A stretch of 64,000 nt of DNA from Exiguobacterium sp. FSL W8-0210. Lineage in GTDB: Bacteria; Bacillota; Bacilli; Exiguobacteriales; Exiguobacteriaceae. The notes under the pieces are model-generated. The model worked only from the letters and a program-made list of their open reading frames with translations, made no database searches and was not told the origin of the DNA. Shown here one piece after another: positions 26,952-38,431 of this stretch; the first letter of the stretch is position 1; each line of letters begins with the position of its first letter. Where the stretch lies: the NCBI RefSeq assembly GCF_038006045.1, contig NZ_JBBOUK010000001.1, positions 2,087,001 through 2,151,000 of the forward strand, in the 5' to 3' direction. The translations under genes and the position numbers were made by a program.

Positions 26952-29594
26952 TTATGCCAGTGATTGCACGTATTGTGAAGCGTACGCGAGTGCTTCTTCT
27001 AATTTCGACGCATCTTTTCCACCAGCTTGAGCCATGTCAGGGCGACCGCCACCGCCACCACCGCAGCGTGTTGCGACTTCCTTGATCAATTTACCAGCAT
27101 GATAGCCTTGGTCGATTAAATCTTTTGAGACGCTTGCGACGAGATTGACTTTCTCACCTTGCGCACTTCCGAGAACGATGATTGCCGATCCGAGCGAGCT
27201 CTTCAACTCGTCCATCATACCGCGAAGAGCATCCATATCTGAGACATCGACGCGTTTCGCAAGCACACGCACACCGTTGATTTCCTCAACATCGTCCTTC
27301 AATGAAGCAGCTTCGATGTTCGCGAGTTTTGCTTGCAACGATTCATTCGCCCGTTCCGTCTCACGGAGCTGTTGTTGCAGTGCTTCGATGCGAACAGGAA
27401 CTTCTGTCATCTTCGTCTTCAAGACAGCTGCTGCTTGTTCGAGTGTTTCCAAGTGTTGATTCATGACACGATATGCGCCTGCACCCGTTACCGCTTCGAT
27501 TCGGCGTGTACCTGCACCGATCCCAGACTCTGAGACGATCTTGAACAGACCGATCTCTGCAGTGTTTCCGACGTGGATTCCGCCACACAATTCAATCGAG
27601 TATGTGCCTGCTGAGACGACACGGACCGTTTCCCCGTACTTCTCACCGAACAATGCCATCGCGCCTTTTGCTTTTGCATCAGCGATGTTCATCTCTTCGA
27701 TATCAACCGGTAATGATGCCCAGATCGCTTGGTTGACGTCTTGTTCGATTTTTGTCAACTCTTCTTGTGTCACGGCACCGAAGTGTGAGAAGTCGAAGCG
27801 GAGACGTTCTGGAGAAACAAGTGATCCCGCTTGGTTGACGTGTGTTCCGAGCGTGTCTTTCAATGCTTTATGAAGCAAGTGTGTTGCTGTATGGTTTTTC
27901 GTGACGGCTTTACGTTCTGCTGCTTCGACGTTTGCAACGACGTCTGCAGCTTCCGTTGCGATCCCTGTACGAACGATGACCGTATGCAAGTTTTGACCGT
28001 TTGGTGCTTTTTGAACATCTTTGACATCAAGAACGAAGTCTTTGCCTTCGATTGTTCCTGTATCCGCGACTTCACCACCACTTTCAGCGTAGAACGGTGT
28101 GATGTCGAGAATGACTTGTGCTTCTTCACCAGCAGCGACTTCTGTGACTCGTTCTCCATCATGCAACAATGCGATGATTTTCGCATCCGCCTTAAGGTCG
28201 GTATAGCCGACGAACGTACTTTTATCTTTTAGCGTTGAGAGGACTTCCGATTGCTGTTGCATCGAACCACTCTCTTCACGCGCTGCACGTGCACGCTGAC
28301 GTTGTGCATCCATCGCTAGTTTGAAGCCTTCTTCATCAACAGACATCTGATGATCTTCCGCATACTCGACTGTCAATTCGAGTGGGAAACCATACGTGTC
28401 ATACAGACGGAACGCATCTTCGCCACTGATGACGTGCTCACCGTTTGATTTAGCCGTCTGAGCGACCGTGTTCAAGATTGCAAGACCGTCATGAAGTGTC
28501 TCGTGGAAACGTTCTTCTTCGTTTTTGATGACACGTTTGATGAAGTCTGCTTTTTCTGGAACTTGTGGGTAGAAGTCGACCATGACATTCCCGACCGTAT
28601 CGACGAGTTCATACATGAACGGACGTTCGATTCCAAGCATCTTCGCATAACGAACCGCACGGCGTAGTAAACGACGAAGGACATATCCACGACCTTCATT
28701 CGAAGGAAGCGCACCATCACCGATCGCGAATGATACGGTACGGATGTGGTCTGCGATGACTTTGAATGCTACATCGAGTTTCGAATCATCACGGTAGATT
28801 TTACCGCTGATCTCTTCTGTTTTGTGAATGATCGGCATGAACAGATCCGTATCGAAGTTCGTCGGCACGTCCTGCATGACACATGCCATCCGTTCAAGTC
28901 CCATTCCTGTATCGATGTTTTTACGTGGAAGTTCCGTGTAGTTGCCGTGTCCATCGTGGTTATACTGACTGAAGACGATATTCCAGATCTCGAGATAGCG
29001 TTCGTTTTCGCCACCTGGATAGAGTTCTGAATCGTTCGGATCGTCTCCAAAAGCAGGTCCACGGTCGAAGAAGATTTCCGTGTTCGGACCAGATGGACCT
29101 TCACCGATTTCCCAGAAGTTATCTTCAAGTGGAATGATCCGCTCAGCCGGTACACCGAGTTCAAGCCAGATTTGACGCGCTGCGTCATCTTCCGGGTGAA
29201 TCGTGACCGAGAGACGTTCCGGGTCAAGACCGTACCAGTCATCACTCGTCAAAAGTTCCCAGCCCCATTTGATTGCATCTTCACGGAAGTAATCACCGAC
29301 AGAGAAGTTTCCGAGCATCTCGAAGAACGTATGGTGACGTGCTGTTTTCCCGACGTTTTCGATATCATTCGTCCGGATTGATTTTTGTGCGTTGACGATA
29401 CGTGGATTATCAGGAATGACACGACCATCGAAATATTTCTTGAGTGTCGCAACCCCTGAGTTGATCCACAAGAGCGATGGATCCTCGACCGGTACGAGTG
29501 AAGCACTCGGTTCGATCGCATGCCCTTTGCTTTGGAAGAAATCAAGATACATCTGACGGATTTGTGCACCCGTTAATGGTTTTAAAGCTTTCAT
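26952..29594 (-). CDS. alaS: alanine--tRNA ligase
   Basis: 880 residues, full length. Class II core motifs near [18 protein letters not shown], the editing domain with [11 protein letters not shown] and ELCGGIHV (HxxxH and CxxxH), and the C-terminal DHHA1-type domain with [16 protein letters not shown] are all intact. It charges and proofreads tRNA-Ala. It is controlled by an Ala T-box. The downstream ireB-ruvX-DUF1292 genes are close enough to be partly co-transcribed. Confidence 0.97.
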   Translation of the reverse strand: MKALKPLTGAQIRQMYLDFFQSKGHAIEPSASLVPVEDPSLLWINSGVATLKKYFDGRVIPDNPRIVNAQKSIRTNDIENVGKTARHHTFFEMLGNFSVGDYFREDAIKWGWELLTSDDWYGLDPERLSVTIHPEDDAARQIWLELGVPAERIIPLEDNFWEIGEGPSGPNTEIFFDRGPAFGDDPNDSELYPGGENERYLEIWNIVFSQYNHDGHGNYTELPRKNIDTGMGLERMACVMQDVPTNFDTDLFMPIIHKTEEISGKIYRDDSKLDVAFKVIADHIRTVSFAIGDGALPSNEGRGYVLRRLLRRAVRYAKMLGIERPFMYELVDTVGNVMVDFYPQVPEKADFIKRVIKNEEERFHETLHDGLAILNTVAQTAKSNGEHVISGEDAFRLYDTYGFPLELTVEYAEDHQMSVDEEGFKLAMDAQRQRARAAREESGSMQQQSEVLSTLKDKSTFVGYTDLKADAKIIALLHDGERVTEVAAGEEAQVILDITPFYAESGGEVADTGTIEGKDFVLDVKDVQKAPNGQNLHTVIVRTGIATEAADVVANVEAAERKAVTKNHTATHLLHKALKDTLGTHVNQAGSLVSPERLRFDFSHFGAVTQEELTKIEQDVNQAIWASLPVDIEEMNIADAKAKGAMALFGEKYGETVRVVSAGTYSIELCGGIHVGNTAEIGLFKIVSESGIGAGTRRIEAVTGAGAYRVMNQHLETLEQAAAVLKTKMTEVPVRIEALQQQLRETERANESLQAKLANIEAASLKDDVEEINGVRVLAKRVDVSDMDALRGMMDELKSSLGSAIIVLGSAQGEKVNLVASVSKDLIDQGYHAGKLIKEVATRCGGGGGGRPDMAQAGGKDASKLEEALAYASQYVQSLA

Positions 29595-29627
29595 GAACAG
29601 TTACCCCCATTGGTTTTATTTGGACGC

Positions 29628-29873
29628 AAAAAAGCGATGCCTTCATCCCTGAAAAGGGACGAAAGCATCGCTTCCGTGGTACCACCCTCGTTCGTAAGCA
29701 ATCCATTGCTTACCTCGAACATCTGATAACGGGGATGACCCGCAGGTGTTTACACCCGACTCCGGAAGGAGCTTCAAAGGGACTCGAGAAAGTGATTGCA
29801 GCAGATTCACTTCTCTCTGGACTCGAGTTTTCCTTTTACTTATCTTCCATCAACGTGTTACGTCCATTCATCT
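29628..29873 (-). ncRNA. T-box riboswitch, alanine type, controlling alaS
   Basis: On the minus strand, stem I carries GAA-GCT-C with an Ala specifier codon (29770-29772). The conserved GGTGGTACCACGG T-box sequence is at about 29675-29690. A strong terminator follows (AAGCGATGC ... GCATCGCTTTTTT, 29628-29672). The layout parallels the trpS leader, including the CUUCCGGAGU-type sequence after the specifier. Uncharged tRNA-Ala would promote read-through into alaS. Confidence 0.93.
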
Positions 29874-29879
29874 ATCGTG

Positions 29880-29908
29880 ATTATTACCTATCGTACAGCA
29901 TCCGTCAA
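29880..29908 (-). promoter_or_regulatory. sigma-A promoter of the alaS T-box leader
   Basis: Minus strand TTGACG (29903-29908), 17 bases, AATAAT (29880-29885). The TGA in the -35 is the recD2 stop codon. Confidence 0.75.
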
Positions 29909-32130
29909 GTCTTTGTCACCCCACCGAGTCGTTCAATCAATCGTGTTCGGCGCCGCGGCTCCTCTTCTTGCGACGCTTTATGAAACGCTCGTGGGTCGCC
30001 GAACAATAATAAACTCGACTTCGCACGGGTGACCGCCGTATAAATCAAGTTTCGAGAATGTTTGAATGCCCCCGTGAAATAGACCGGCATCAAGACGATC
30101 GGGAACTCGGACCCTTGTGCCTTGTGAATCGTAATCGCGTAGGCATGCGTGAATTGATCCCAGTCACTCCGGTTGTACTCGACTTCCGTCTGGTCGAAGC
30201 GGGCGATGATCTTATCCACCTTGTCGACGTTTTCTTTGGCGAAGAAGATATTGACGATTTCGCCGATATCTCCGTTATAGACGTTCTCTTCCGCATTGTT
30301 GACGAGCTGAAGAATCTTGTCCCCGGTCCGGTAAATCCGGGTGCCTTGTTTGACTTCGCGTTTTTTCGGTTCCTCCGGATTGTAGACGCGTTGCAAGGCG
30401 ACATTCAGTTCGTCGATTCCGACCTGACCACGGTAAGTCGGTGCCAAAACCTGAACATCGAATTTCGAATACCCTTTTGCGAGTGCTTTTTCCGCGAAGG
30501 CTGAGATGCCGCGTAACGTCTCTTGCGGAGACGCAGTGTAAAAGCGACGATCCGCAAGTGGTGATAACAAATCAGCTGACGTCGTCCGGTTCTTCAAATC
30601 GTGCGCGAGCCGTAAAATCGAAGAATCTTCCGCTTGGCGATGGACGACGTTCAAACGAACGACGGGAATCCCTTCCGTATCCATCAAGTCTGCCAGCACT
30701 TGCCCAGGACCAACGGATGGTAATTGATCCCGGTCACCGACGAACAAGATTTTCATACCGTTCGGCACAGCACGGAGCAGACTCGATAACAAGTAGATAT
30801 CAATCATCGACGACTCATCGATGATCAGTACTTTCCCCGTGATCGGCTGATCTTCATTTAATTGGAAATTCGTTCCGTCATACTTCAACAGACGATGAAT
30901 CGTCATCGCTGGGACGTCCGTTGCTTCCGACAGACGTTTAGCGGCGCGTCCGGTCGGTGCAACAAGGACGTATGGATAGACATCCCCTGTCTTGACGCGA
31001 CTCTTCTCAAGCGGCCAGTCATGAATTTCTTGCAACGCATGCAAAATTCCCTTGATGACAGTCGTCTTACCGGTACCCGGTCCACCAGTCAAGACCATCA
31101 GCGGCGCTTTGACCGCTAACTCGATCGCTTCTCGCTGTTGCGCCGCATATTCCATCCCAAACTGTTCTTCGAGATGCCCGATTGCTTCAAGGATCGTCGC
31201 GACATCGACTTCCTGTTCGGCACCGTTTGCCATGACGCGTGCTAGCTCCTTCGCCGCTCGGACTTCCGCATAAAAGATCGTCGGTAAATACAAGCAACCT
31301 TCTTCGAGCTTGACCTTATCTTCAGCGAGCAACAGTTCGATCGCTTGTTCCAGCCGCTCTCCCGGATCTTCCCCTAGCAGACGGGGTGCCCGTTGCAACA
31401 GCGAGTCGACCGTCGCGAAGGCATGTCCCTCGCCCGCTTCTTGTTCTAATATGTGCATGATCGAAGCAGCGACACGCTCTGGATGTAATCCGACGAGTCC
31501 GAGATGTGAGGCAATATGATCGGCTGTCTTAAAACCAATCCCATTCACTTCATACATCAAGGAATACGGATTCTCCCGAATCCGTGCCATGGCGTCGCCC
31601 TCGTACGCGGCATAGATCTTTGCCGCTAGCTTCGGTGTGACATCAAACGGTGCTAAGAACAGCATCAACTGATCGACACCGTATAACGTGGCGAGTCGAC
31701 TCAAGATGATGTCAGCTTGTTTTTGTTTTAACCCAGGCACCTGATTCAGTACCCGTTCATCTTTCAAAATGAGATCCACTGCCTCTTCTCCGAGAGCATC
31801 GACGATATTTTTCGCTGTCTTCGGACCAATGCCGGTGAACGAACCATTCGTCAAGAAGCGGATCGTCGCATGTTTTGTCATCGGAACCGATCGTCGAATC
31901 AGCTCCGCCTTCAGTTGTTTTCCGAACCGGGGATGATCGACGAGACGACCGAATGCTTGATACGTTCCTCCGAGTTCGATCCCAACCCCAGTACCCGTGA
32001 TGACGAGCTCGGTTTCTTTCAGTTCAAAGTTCTTTTCTTTGACGGCGACCAATACAATGGAGTGTGCTTCTTCTTCAGAAGAAAAGAGCACACGTTTGAC
32101 GCGCCCGACGACTTGATGGGGGTGCTCCAT
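29905..32130 (-). CDS. recD2: SF1B DNA helicase RecD2
   Basis: 741 residues from the ATG at 32130 (the preceding in-frame GTG crowds the AAGGTGG site). An N-terminal OB-like region and tandem helix-hairpin-helix segments (GIGPKTAKNIVDALG near 101-115; VNGIGFKTADHIAS near 196-209) come first. Walker A TGGPGTGKTT (about 349-358), Walker B IIDESSMID and the final SF1 motif YAITIHKAQGSEF follow. RecD2 is a 5'-3' helicase acting outside RecBCD in repair and fork maintenance. It lies upstream of alaS, as in B. subtilis (yrrC). Confidence 0.94.
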   Translation of the reverse strand: MEHPHQVVGRVKRVLFSSEEEAHSIVLVAVKEKNFELKETELVITGTGVGIELGGTYQAFGRLVDHPRFGKQLKAELIRRSVPMTKHATIRFLTNGSFTGIGPKTAKNIVDALGEEAVDLILKDERVLNQVPGLKQKQADIILSRLATLYGVDQLMLFLAPFDVTPKLAAKIYAAYEGDAMARIRENPYSLMYEVNGIGFKTADHIASHLGLVGLHPERVAASIMHILEQEAGEGHAFATVDSLLQRAPRLLGEDPGERLEQAIELLLAEDKVKLEEGCLYLPTIFYAEVRAAKELARVMANGAEQEVDVATILEAIGHLEEQFGMEYAAQQREAIELAVKAPLMVLTGGPGTGKTTVIKGILHALQEIHDWPLEKSRVKTGDVYPYVLVAPTGRAAKRLSEATDVPAMTIHRLLKYDGTNFQLNEDQPITGKVLIIDESSMIDIYLLSSLLRAVPNGMKILFVGDRDQLPSVGPGQVLADLMDTEGIPVVRLNVVHRQAEDSSILRLAHDLKNRTTSADLLSPLADRRFYTASPQETLRGISAFAEKALAKGYSKFDVQVLAPTYRGQVGIDELNVALQRVYNPEEPKKREVKQGTRIYRTGDKILQLVNNAEENVYNGDIGEIVNIFFAKENVDKVDKIIARFDQTEVEYNRSDWDQFTHAYAITIHKAQGSEFPIVLMPVYFTGAFKHSRNLIYTAVTRAKSSLLLFGDPRAFHKASQEEEPRRRTRLIERLGGVTKT

Positions 32131-32246
32131 CACTCCACCTTCTTTCTCTCTTTTTCATTCGCTGCTTTCATCATAGCATTCGTTTACCGGATTTTAAATC
32201 AGGGAAAGATACCGTGAAACATTTCGTTAAGAGGAGGAGTTCAAGG

Positions 32247-32795
32247 ATGGCACGTTTACCGATTGCAGGATTGTGTGAATTAGTACTTGAAGTCGAAGAT
32301 ATGGACCGTGCGGTTGGCTTTTGGAATGGGACACTAGGCATTCCAGTCGTCGAGCAATGGGCACCTGAGGATGCTGAGCCGAGCAAAGAACAATCTAAAC
32401 AAGATGGGGTCTGGGCAACGTGGCTCTACATTGGCGGCAACACCCGACTCGGTCTTTGGCTGAAACGGGACTTCACGATGGAAGAACGAACCGTCAAACA
32501 CTTACCGGTCTCCGAATGGGATACGTTGTACGATGAAGGCGGAGTCCATGTCCACTGTGCCTTTTACGTTGAGAAGGACGAGTTCCAGCAAGCCTTAAAT
32601 CAGCTTCGGGAAGCTTCAATCACCGTGAAGCTAAGAGAATGGGATGAACAGGAGACCTCGAACCAAAAAGAGTATTCCGCTTATTTCAAGGATACAGAAA
32701 ATAACGTCATCGAACTGTATACGAAAAACATGGATGAAGCCTATGAAGACTTTTCCGGACCTCCGCTTCGTGTCATCCGTGAAGTCGGGAATTAA
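32247..32795 (+). CDS. VOC-family (glyoxalase/bleomycin-resistance-like) protein
   Basis: 182 residues from the ATG at 32247, which has AGGAGGAG upstream; the frame extends 11 codons further without support. The fold is suggested by ELVLEVEDMDRAVGFWNGTLGIPVV at the start, GVHVHCAFYVEKDEFQQALNQL in the middle, and AYFKDTENNVIELYTKN at the end. The last is the usual C-terminal metal-ligand strand with a Glu. The substrate is unknown. It is a plus-strand singleton inserted between recD2 and the TPR gene, which are neighbours in B. subtilis. Confidence 0.85.
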   Translation: MARLPIAGLCELVLEVEDMDRAVGFWNGTLGIPVVEQWAPEDAEPSKEQSKQDGVWATWLYIGGNTRLGLWLKRDFTMEERTVKHLPVSEWDTLYDEGGVHVHCAFYVEKDEFQQALNQLREASITVKLREWDEQETSNQKEYSAYFKDTENNVIELYTKNMDEAYEDFSGPPLRVIREVGN

Positions 32796-32802
32796 ATAGC
32801 AT

Positions 32803-32838
32803 AAAAAAAGACGACTCCGCCTGGAATCGTCTTTTTTT
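32803..32838. terminator. bidirectional terminator between VOC and TPR genes
   Basis: AAAAAAAGACGA-TCC/GGA-TCGTCTTTTTTT hairpin with T-runs on both strands, between convergent genes. Confidence 0.92.
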
Positions 32839-32841
32839 AGA

Positions 32842-33507
32842 TCAATCTGCTTGTTTTAATAACGCATCCATCTTCGCTTTTGCATCTCGTGCAAGCGCGT
32901 GTTCCGGCTGATAGGCAAGAACGGCTTCAAGTTCTGCATAACAGGCTTCTTGTTGACCAAGGAAAGCAAGGGCAATCGCATAATTGTATCGTGCATCCGT
33001 ATGCGTTTCGTCAAGCATCAAGACGTGCTCGAACATCTCGACCGCTTCTTCCAACTTCTCGTTTTGCGCTAAGGCAAGTCCGTATTGGAATGCGATCTCG
33101 ATATCGACACCGTTTAATTCTGACGCGCGCTGTAGACGAGGTAAGCCACGTACTGGATCACCTAGTTTTTGATACGTCATCCCAAGCATGAAATGGAGAT
33201 CCGCGTCGTCAAGTCCATATAATAACGCTGCCCGCAATGATTCCTCTGCTTCGACGAGTTTATCGGCAGCAAAGAACAGCGCCCCTTTTGCATAATAGGC
33301 ACTCGCAAACGTGTTATCGATCATCAGTGCCCGGTCATAAAAACGAAGGGCACGATCAGCATCGTTCATCGTTTGGAGTAATGTTCCAAGATTGACGTAC
33401 GCTGTCGGATCTTTTGGATTTTCTTCGATCGCGTCGTTAAACGCTTGCGCTGCTAATTCATAATTTCCAGCTTCTAGATGCCGGAACCCTACTTCATTAT
33501 AGTTCAT
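32842..33507 (-). CDS. TPR-repeat protein
   Basis: 221 residues built of about six tetratricopeptide repeats (for example GFRHLEAGNYELAAQAFNDAIEENP, then AYVNLGTLLQTMNDADRALRFYDRAL). No signal peptide or enzyme domain is visible, so it is probably a cytoplasmic scaffold. It corresponds in position to B. subtilis yrrB, between recD2 and mnmA. AAGGAG precedes the ATG. It starts 13 bases after mnmA would end on the same strand, so it is the last gene of that transcript. Confidence 0.88.
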   Translation of the reverse strand: MNYNEVGFRHLEAGNYELAAQAFNDAIEENPKDPTAYVNLGTLLQTMNDADRALRFYDRALMIDNTFASAYYAKGALFFAADKLVEAEESLRAALLYGLDDADLHFMLGMTYQKLGDPVRGLPRLQRASELNGVDIEIAFQYGLALAQNEKLEEAVEMFEHVLMLDETHTDARYNYAIALAFLGQQEACYAELEAVLAYQPEHALARDAKAKMDALLKQAD

Positions 33508-33520
33508 CTTCTTTTGCTCC

Positions 33521-34642
<1,122 letters not shown>

Positions 34643-34658
34643 TTATTTCACCTCTTAG

Positions 34659-35786
34659 TTAATTCTGAAACGATTTTACGACATCTTGCAAGGCTTGTGC
34701 GAGTAGTTCGACTTGCGCGAGCTCATTTCCGTGACCAAAACTGATTCGGACCGATGCTCGTGTCCGTTCATCTTCGCCATACATCGCCGATAAGACATGC
34801 GAAGGTTCGACGGATCCTGCCGTACATGCACTCCCGCTCGATACGGCCATCTGGCGCATATCGAGCATGATCAGGAACGGTTCGATTTCAATTTGCGGGA
34901 AGTAAAGATTGAGGACATTCGGCAATCCTTCAACACCGTTGACTTCGTAAGTGATGCCACTTTCATCCAAGCGTGTTAGCAAAACGCTACGCAGTTGTTT
35001 GATGTGGTCCTGCTGTTGATCGCGCTCTGCGATCATCAGTTCGAGCGCTTTCGCTAAACCGACGATTCCCGGTACGTTCTCCGTACCAGCGCGACGCTTG
35101 CGTTCCTGTTCTCCGCCATACGTCTGCGTCGCTAATTTCACACCTGTCCGTACATATAATAGACCGATTCCTTTTGGACCATTGATTTTATGACCAGACG
35201 CGGATAAAAGATCGACCTGTAACGCTTCGACATCGATTGCTTGTTTTCCGAACACCTGCACCGCGTCCGTATGGAACAAAATACCGCGTTCTCGTAAAAA
35301 TTGACCAATTGCCGCAATCGGCTGGATCGTTCCGACTTCATTGTTGCCGAACATGATCGAGACAAGTGTCGTATCTTCCCGGACAGCTTCTTGCAAGGCA
35401 GCCAATGAGACGACGCCTGTCGTTGGTACATCAAGATACGTGACGTCATAGCCTTGTTTTTCCAGCTCTTCGAACGCGCGGAGCACGGCATGATGCTCAA
35501 ACCGTGTCGTAATGAGATGACGTCCTTTTTCACGCGCTGCCTCTGCCGCACCGAAGATGGCATAGTTATCCGACTCCGTTCCACCACTTGTGAAAATCAG
35601 TTCGGTTGGTTTCGCGTTCAATTCTTGTGCGATCTGCCGACGTGCTTTGTCAATCGCTGCACGAGCAGACCGACCAGCCGCATGGACACTCGATGGGTTA
35701 CCATACTGTTCGAGCAAATAAGGCGTCATCGCCTCAAGGACTTCCGGACGCATCGGCGTCGTCGCCGAATGGTCAAAGTAATTCAT
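34659..35786 (-). CDS. cysteine desulfurase (MnmA sulfur donor)
   Basis: 375 residues, class V PLP enzyme of the IscS/NifS group. The PLP lysine is K200 (SASGHKINGPKG) and the catalytic cysteine C321 lies in SSGSACTAGSVEPSH. Its place between cymR and mnmA matches B. subtilis yrvO. Its likely job is sulfur transfer to MnmA for tRNA thiolation. A second desulfurase at 59993 is linked to NAD synthesis. GAGGTG is upstream of the ATG, 13 bases after cymR. Confidence 0.94.
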   Translation of the reverse strand: MNYFDHSATTPMRPEVLEAMTPYLLEQYGNPSSVHAAGRSARAAIDKARRQIAQELNAKPTELIFTSGGTESDNYAIFGAAEAAREKGRHLITTRFEHHAVLRAFEELEKQGYDVTYLDVPTTGVVSLAALQEAVREDTTLVSIMFGNNEVGTIQPIAAIGQFLRERGILFHTDAVQVFGKQAIDVEALQVDLLSASGHKINGPKGIGLLYVRTGVKLATQTYGGEQERKRRAGTENVPGIVGLAKALELMIAERDQQQDHIKQLRSVLLTRLDESGITYEVNGVEGLPNVLNLYFPQIEIEPFLIMLDMRQMAVSSGSACTAGSVEPSHVLSAMYGEDERTRASVRISFGHGNELAQVELLAQALQDVVKSFQN

Positions 35787-35799
35787 TCGTTTTCACCTC

Positions 35800-36207
35800 T
35801 CAAATATAGAACATGTATCCTGTATCGTCTTCTTCCGCTAAGTCTTGTAGCGTCGTTGAATCGAGTACTTGATCGACTGCTTGTTGGATTTTATCCCACA
35901 GTTTGCGTTTCGTGACCTCGTCACACGCATCACCTTCGACGACGACGAGTGGTCCTTCAAGTAAGCGGATGATTTCACCCGCTGTGATGCTTTGTGCTTC
36001 ACGACCGAGCTTATATCCGCCGTAAGCGCCGCGGACGCTTTTGACGAGACCACCATTACGAAGTGGTGCGATCAATTGCTCGAGGTAGTGTTCAGATAAG
36101 TCATACATCTGCGCGATTTTCTTTAAGGACAATGGTTTAGATTCAGCTTCTTTCGCGAGTGCGATCATGATCGTCAGACCATATCGCCCTTTCGTCGAGA
36201 TTTTCAT
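35800..36207 (-). CDS. cymR: Rrf2-family regulator CymR
   Basis: 135 residues from the ATG at 36207 (ATGATG, second ATG chosen to match MKISTKGRYGLTIMIALAKE, the family start). The winged-helix recognition segment LSEHYLEQLIAPLRNGGLVKSVRGAYGGYKLG is characteristic. Only one cysteine (C102-like, EGDACDEV) is present, so a Fe-S cluster as in IscR is unlikely. CymR represses cysteine-uptake and synthesis genes together with CysK. It heads the cymR-desulfurase-mnmA-TPR cluster. Confidence 0.92.
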   Translation of the reverse strand: MKISTKGRYGLTIMIALAKEAESKPLSLKKIAQMYDLSEHYLEQLIAPLRNGGLVKSVRGAYGGYKLGREAQSITAGEIIRLLEGPLVVVEGDACDEVTKRKLWDKIQQAVDQVLDSTTLQDLAEEDDTGYMFYI

Positions 36208-36267
36208 CATGCGAAGGATCATCCTTTCTAGTATAGTAGTAGCTAAAAGTGGAAGGAGCGTATGTGT

Positions 36268-37605
36268 ATGGCACATTTATTTGAATCCCAGTCTCCTGCC
36301 GGACCGCTCGCGAATCGAATGCGTCCGCAGAATCTGGATGAAATCGTCGGACAACGTCATCTAATTGGAGAGACAACGCTCCTGCGGCGTGCCATCTTAG
36401 CCGATCGTCTCGGAACCGTCATTTTTTACGGTCCACCCGGTACCGGTAAGACGACGCTCGCACGTGTCATCTCCAGTTATACGAAATCAGCATTCGAGCA
36501 ATTGAATGCGGTCACGGCGAAACTGGAACAATTACGGGAAATTCTAAAAGCAGCCGAAGCTCGTCTTCAGTTCGAGGATCAAAAAACGATCCTTTTTCTC
36601 GATGAGATCCATCGGTTCAATAAGATGCAGCAAGACGCCTTACTGCCAGCGCTTGAGGCGGGTACGATCACATTGATCGGGGCGACGACGGAAAATCCGA
36701 GTTTTGAGGTCAACGCCGCTCTCTTATCGCGGGCAACAGTCTTTCGTTTTGAACCCCCGACGGCAGACGATTTACGAATCGTCCTCGACCGGACCCTAAA
36801 AGACGAAGAACGTGGTCTTGGCAAATATCCGATCACGATCACGGATGACGCGATCGATCATTACGTCAAGTTGTCGGATGGCGATTACCGGGCATTATTG
36901 AATGCGCTTGAACTCGCCGTCTTAACGACACCGGAAATCGATGGTCAGATCACGATCGATCTCGCTGTCGCCGAGGAATCGATTCAACAAAAAGCATTGA
37001 AGTACGATAAGGACGGCGATCGGCATTATGATGTCATCTCCGCCTTCATCAAATCAATTCGGGGTTCCGATCCCGACGCTGCGCTCTACTGGCTCGCTGT
37101 CATGATTGAAGCGGGCGAAAGTCCGCGCTTCATCGTACGGCGTCTCTACGTCCATGCGGCAGAAGACATCGGTCTGTCTGATCCGCAAGCGTTATTAATG
37201 GTCGATGCCTGCGCACGCGCGTGCGAGTACGTCGGTTTCCCTGAAGCAAGGATTCCGCTCGCTGAAACCGTCTTATATCTCGCGACGGCACCGAAATCGA
37301 ATGCTGTCATCTCAGCGATCGATCAAGCATTGACACTCGTTCGCCGTTCAGACGGCGGTCCGGTACCGCCACATTTGCGCGATGCCCATCATCCAGGGGC
37401 AGCGGCACTTGGGAATGGCGTCACCTATCAGTACCCGCACGACTTCGAACATGCCTATGTGCCACAGAATTACTGGCCGGAAAACCTTGCCCGGACAAAA
37501 CCGGTCTTTTATCGTCCAAGCCCACGCGGTTTTGAGAAACAACTGCAAGCTCGACTTGATTTTTGGAACAAACAAACAGCCACACATCAGAAAAAGCGAC
37601 CATAA
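36268..37605 (+). CDS. rarA: replication-associated recombination protein A (RarA/MgsA)
   Basis: 445 residues from the second ATG (36268), nine bases after AAGGAG; an ATG six bases earlier is only three bases from it. AAA+ ATPase: RMRPQNLDEIVGQRHL, Walker A YGPPGTGKTT, Walker B FLDEIHRFNK, sensor GATTENPSFEVN. The C-terminal tetramerisation domain has the conserved HHPGAAALGNGVTYQYPHD. It acts at stalled replication forks. It diverges from cymR, as in B. subtilis (yrvN). Confidence 0.95.
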   Translation: MAHLFESQSPAGPLANRMRPQNLDEIVGQRHLIGETTLLRRAILADRLGTVIFYGPPGTGKTTLARVISSYTKSAFEQLNAVTAKLEQLREILKAAEARLQFEDQKTILFLDEIHRFNKMQQDALLPALEAGTITLIGATTENPSFEVNAALLSRATVFRFEPPTADDLRIVLDRTLKDEERGLGKYPITITDDAIDHYVKLSDGDYRALLNALELAVLTTPEIDGQITIDLAVAEESIQQKALKYDKDGDRHYDVISAFIKSIRGSDPDAALYWLAVMIEAGESPRFIVRRLYVHAAEDIGLSDPQALLMVDACARACEYVGFPEARIPLAETVLYLATAPKSNAVISAIDQALTLVRRSDGGPVPPHLRDAHHPGAAALGNGVTYQYPHDFEHAYVPQNYWPENLARTKPVFYRPSPRGFEKQLQARLDFWNKQTATHQKKRP

Positions 37606-37619
37606 GGTCGCTTTTTTTT
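37591..37619. terminator. bidirectional terminator between rarA and tcdA
   Basis: AAAAAGCGACC-ATAA-GGTCGCTTTTT perfect hairpin. The loop contains the rarA TAA stop, and the hairpin touches the tcdA stop on the other strand. Confidence 0.92.
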
Positions 37620-38382
37620 AACGAACGCGTTCGATCGTCACGCCGGCTTCACGGACGATCTCGTTGATGACGTAGCTCGCTGCGATCAATCCACCAACTG
37701 ATGGAACGAACGCATTCGAACTTGGCGGCATCTTTGCCTTACGAATTGCAGCCGCATCGTTTCCGACGACTTGACGGACTTCTTCGATGATCTTAACGGG
37801 CGGTTCATCAGAGAAGACGACAGGAACACCTTTATGAATACCGGCTTTCCGAAGTTTCGTCCGAATGACCTTCGCTAGTGGATCATAACTTGTATCTTTG
37901 ATGTCAACGATCTTGATGCGAGTTGGATCCATCTTGTTCGCCATCCCCATGCTTGAGATGATTGGAATGTTACGTTTCTTACATTCCTGAATCAAGTGAA
38001 TCTTGAACGAGACCGTGTCCGATGCATCGATGACATAATCCGGTTGCTGTTCGAAGAACGACTCGAATGTCTCTTCATTGTAGAACATCTTCAAGCGAAC
38101 GATTTCAAGATCCGGATTGATTAACGCAAGACGTTCTGCCATCGCATCGACCTTCGGTTGACCAACCGTCGGAAGCAAAGCATGGATTTGTCGGTTGACG
38201 TTCGTGATGTCGATATCGTCCTTATCGACGAGAATCAAACGACCTACACCACTGCGGGCAAGCGCTTCTGCTGAGAACGATCCAACACCACCGATACCCA
38301 GAATAGCGACGGACTTGGATGCCAATGCGTCAAGTCCAGTTTTACCGATTGCTAATTCATTACGCGAAAATTGATGTAACAT
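37618..38382 (-). CDS. tcdA: tRNA threonylcarbamoyladenosine dehydratase
   Basis: 254 residues, E1/ThiF-like. The nucleotide-binding motif GIGGVGSFSAEALARSGVG (about residues 34-52) is followed by LVDKDDIDITNVNRQ, and the C-terminal PSNAFVPSVGGLIAASYV matches TcdA (B. subtilis yrvM). It cyclises t6A37 to ct6A in ANN-decoding tRNAs using ATP. It has an extended -10 promoter right after the 6S-like RNA terminator. Confidence 0.92.
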   Translation of the reverse strand: MLHQFSRNELAIGKTGLDALASKSVAILGIGGVGSFSAEALARSGVGRLILVDKDDIDITNVNRQIHALLPTVGQPKVDAMAERLALINPDLEIVRLKMFYNEETFESFFEQQPDYVIDASDTVSFKIHLIQECKKRNIPIISSMGMANKMDPTRIKIVDIKDTSYDPLAKVIRTKLRKAGIHKGVPVVFSDEPPVKIIEEVRQVVGNDAAAIRKAKMPPSSNAFVPSVGGLIAASYVINEIVREAGVTIERVR

Positions 38383-38419
38383 CTCATAACCTCACAATAC
38401 TCATACTGTTTTACTCGGA

Positions 38420-38428
38420 ATTATATCA
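38420..38428 (-). promoter_or_regulatory. extended -10 promoter of tcdA
   Basis: TGATATAAT on the minus strand gives a perfect TATAAT with a TGn extension, about 40 bases before the ATG and directly after the T-run of the upstream ncRNA. No good -35 is present. Confidence 0.6.
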
Positions 38429-38431
38429 TAA

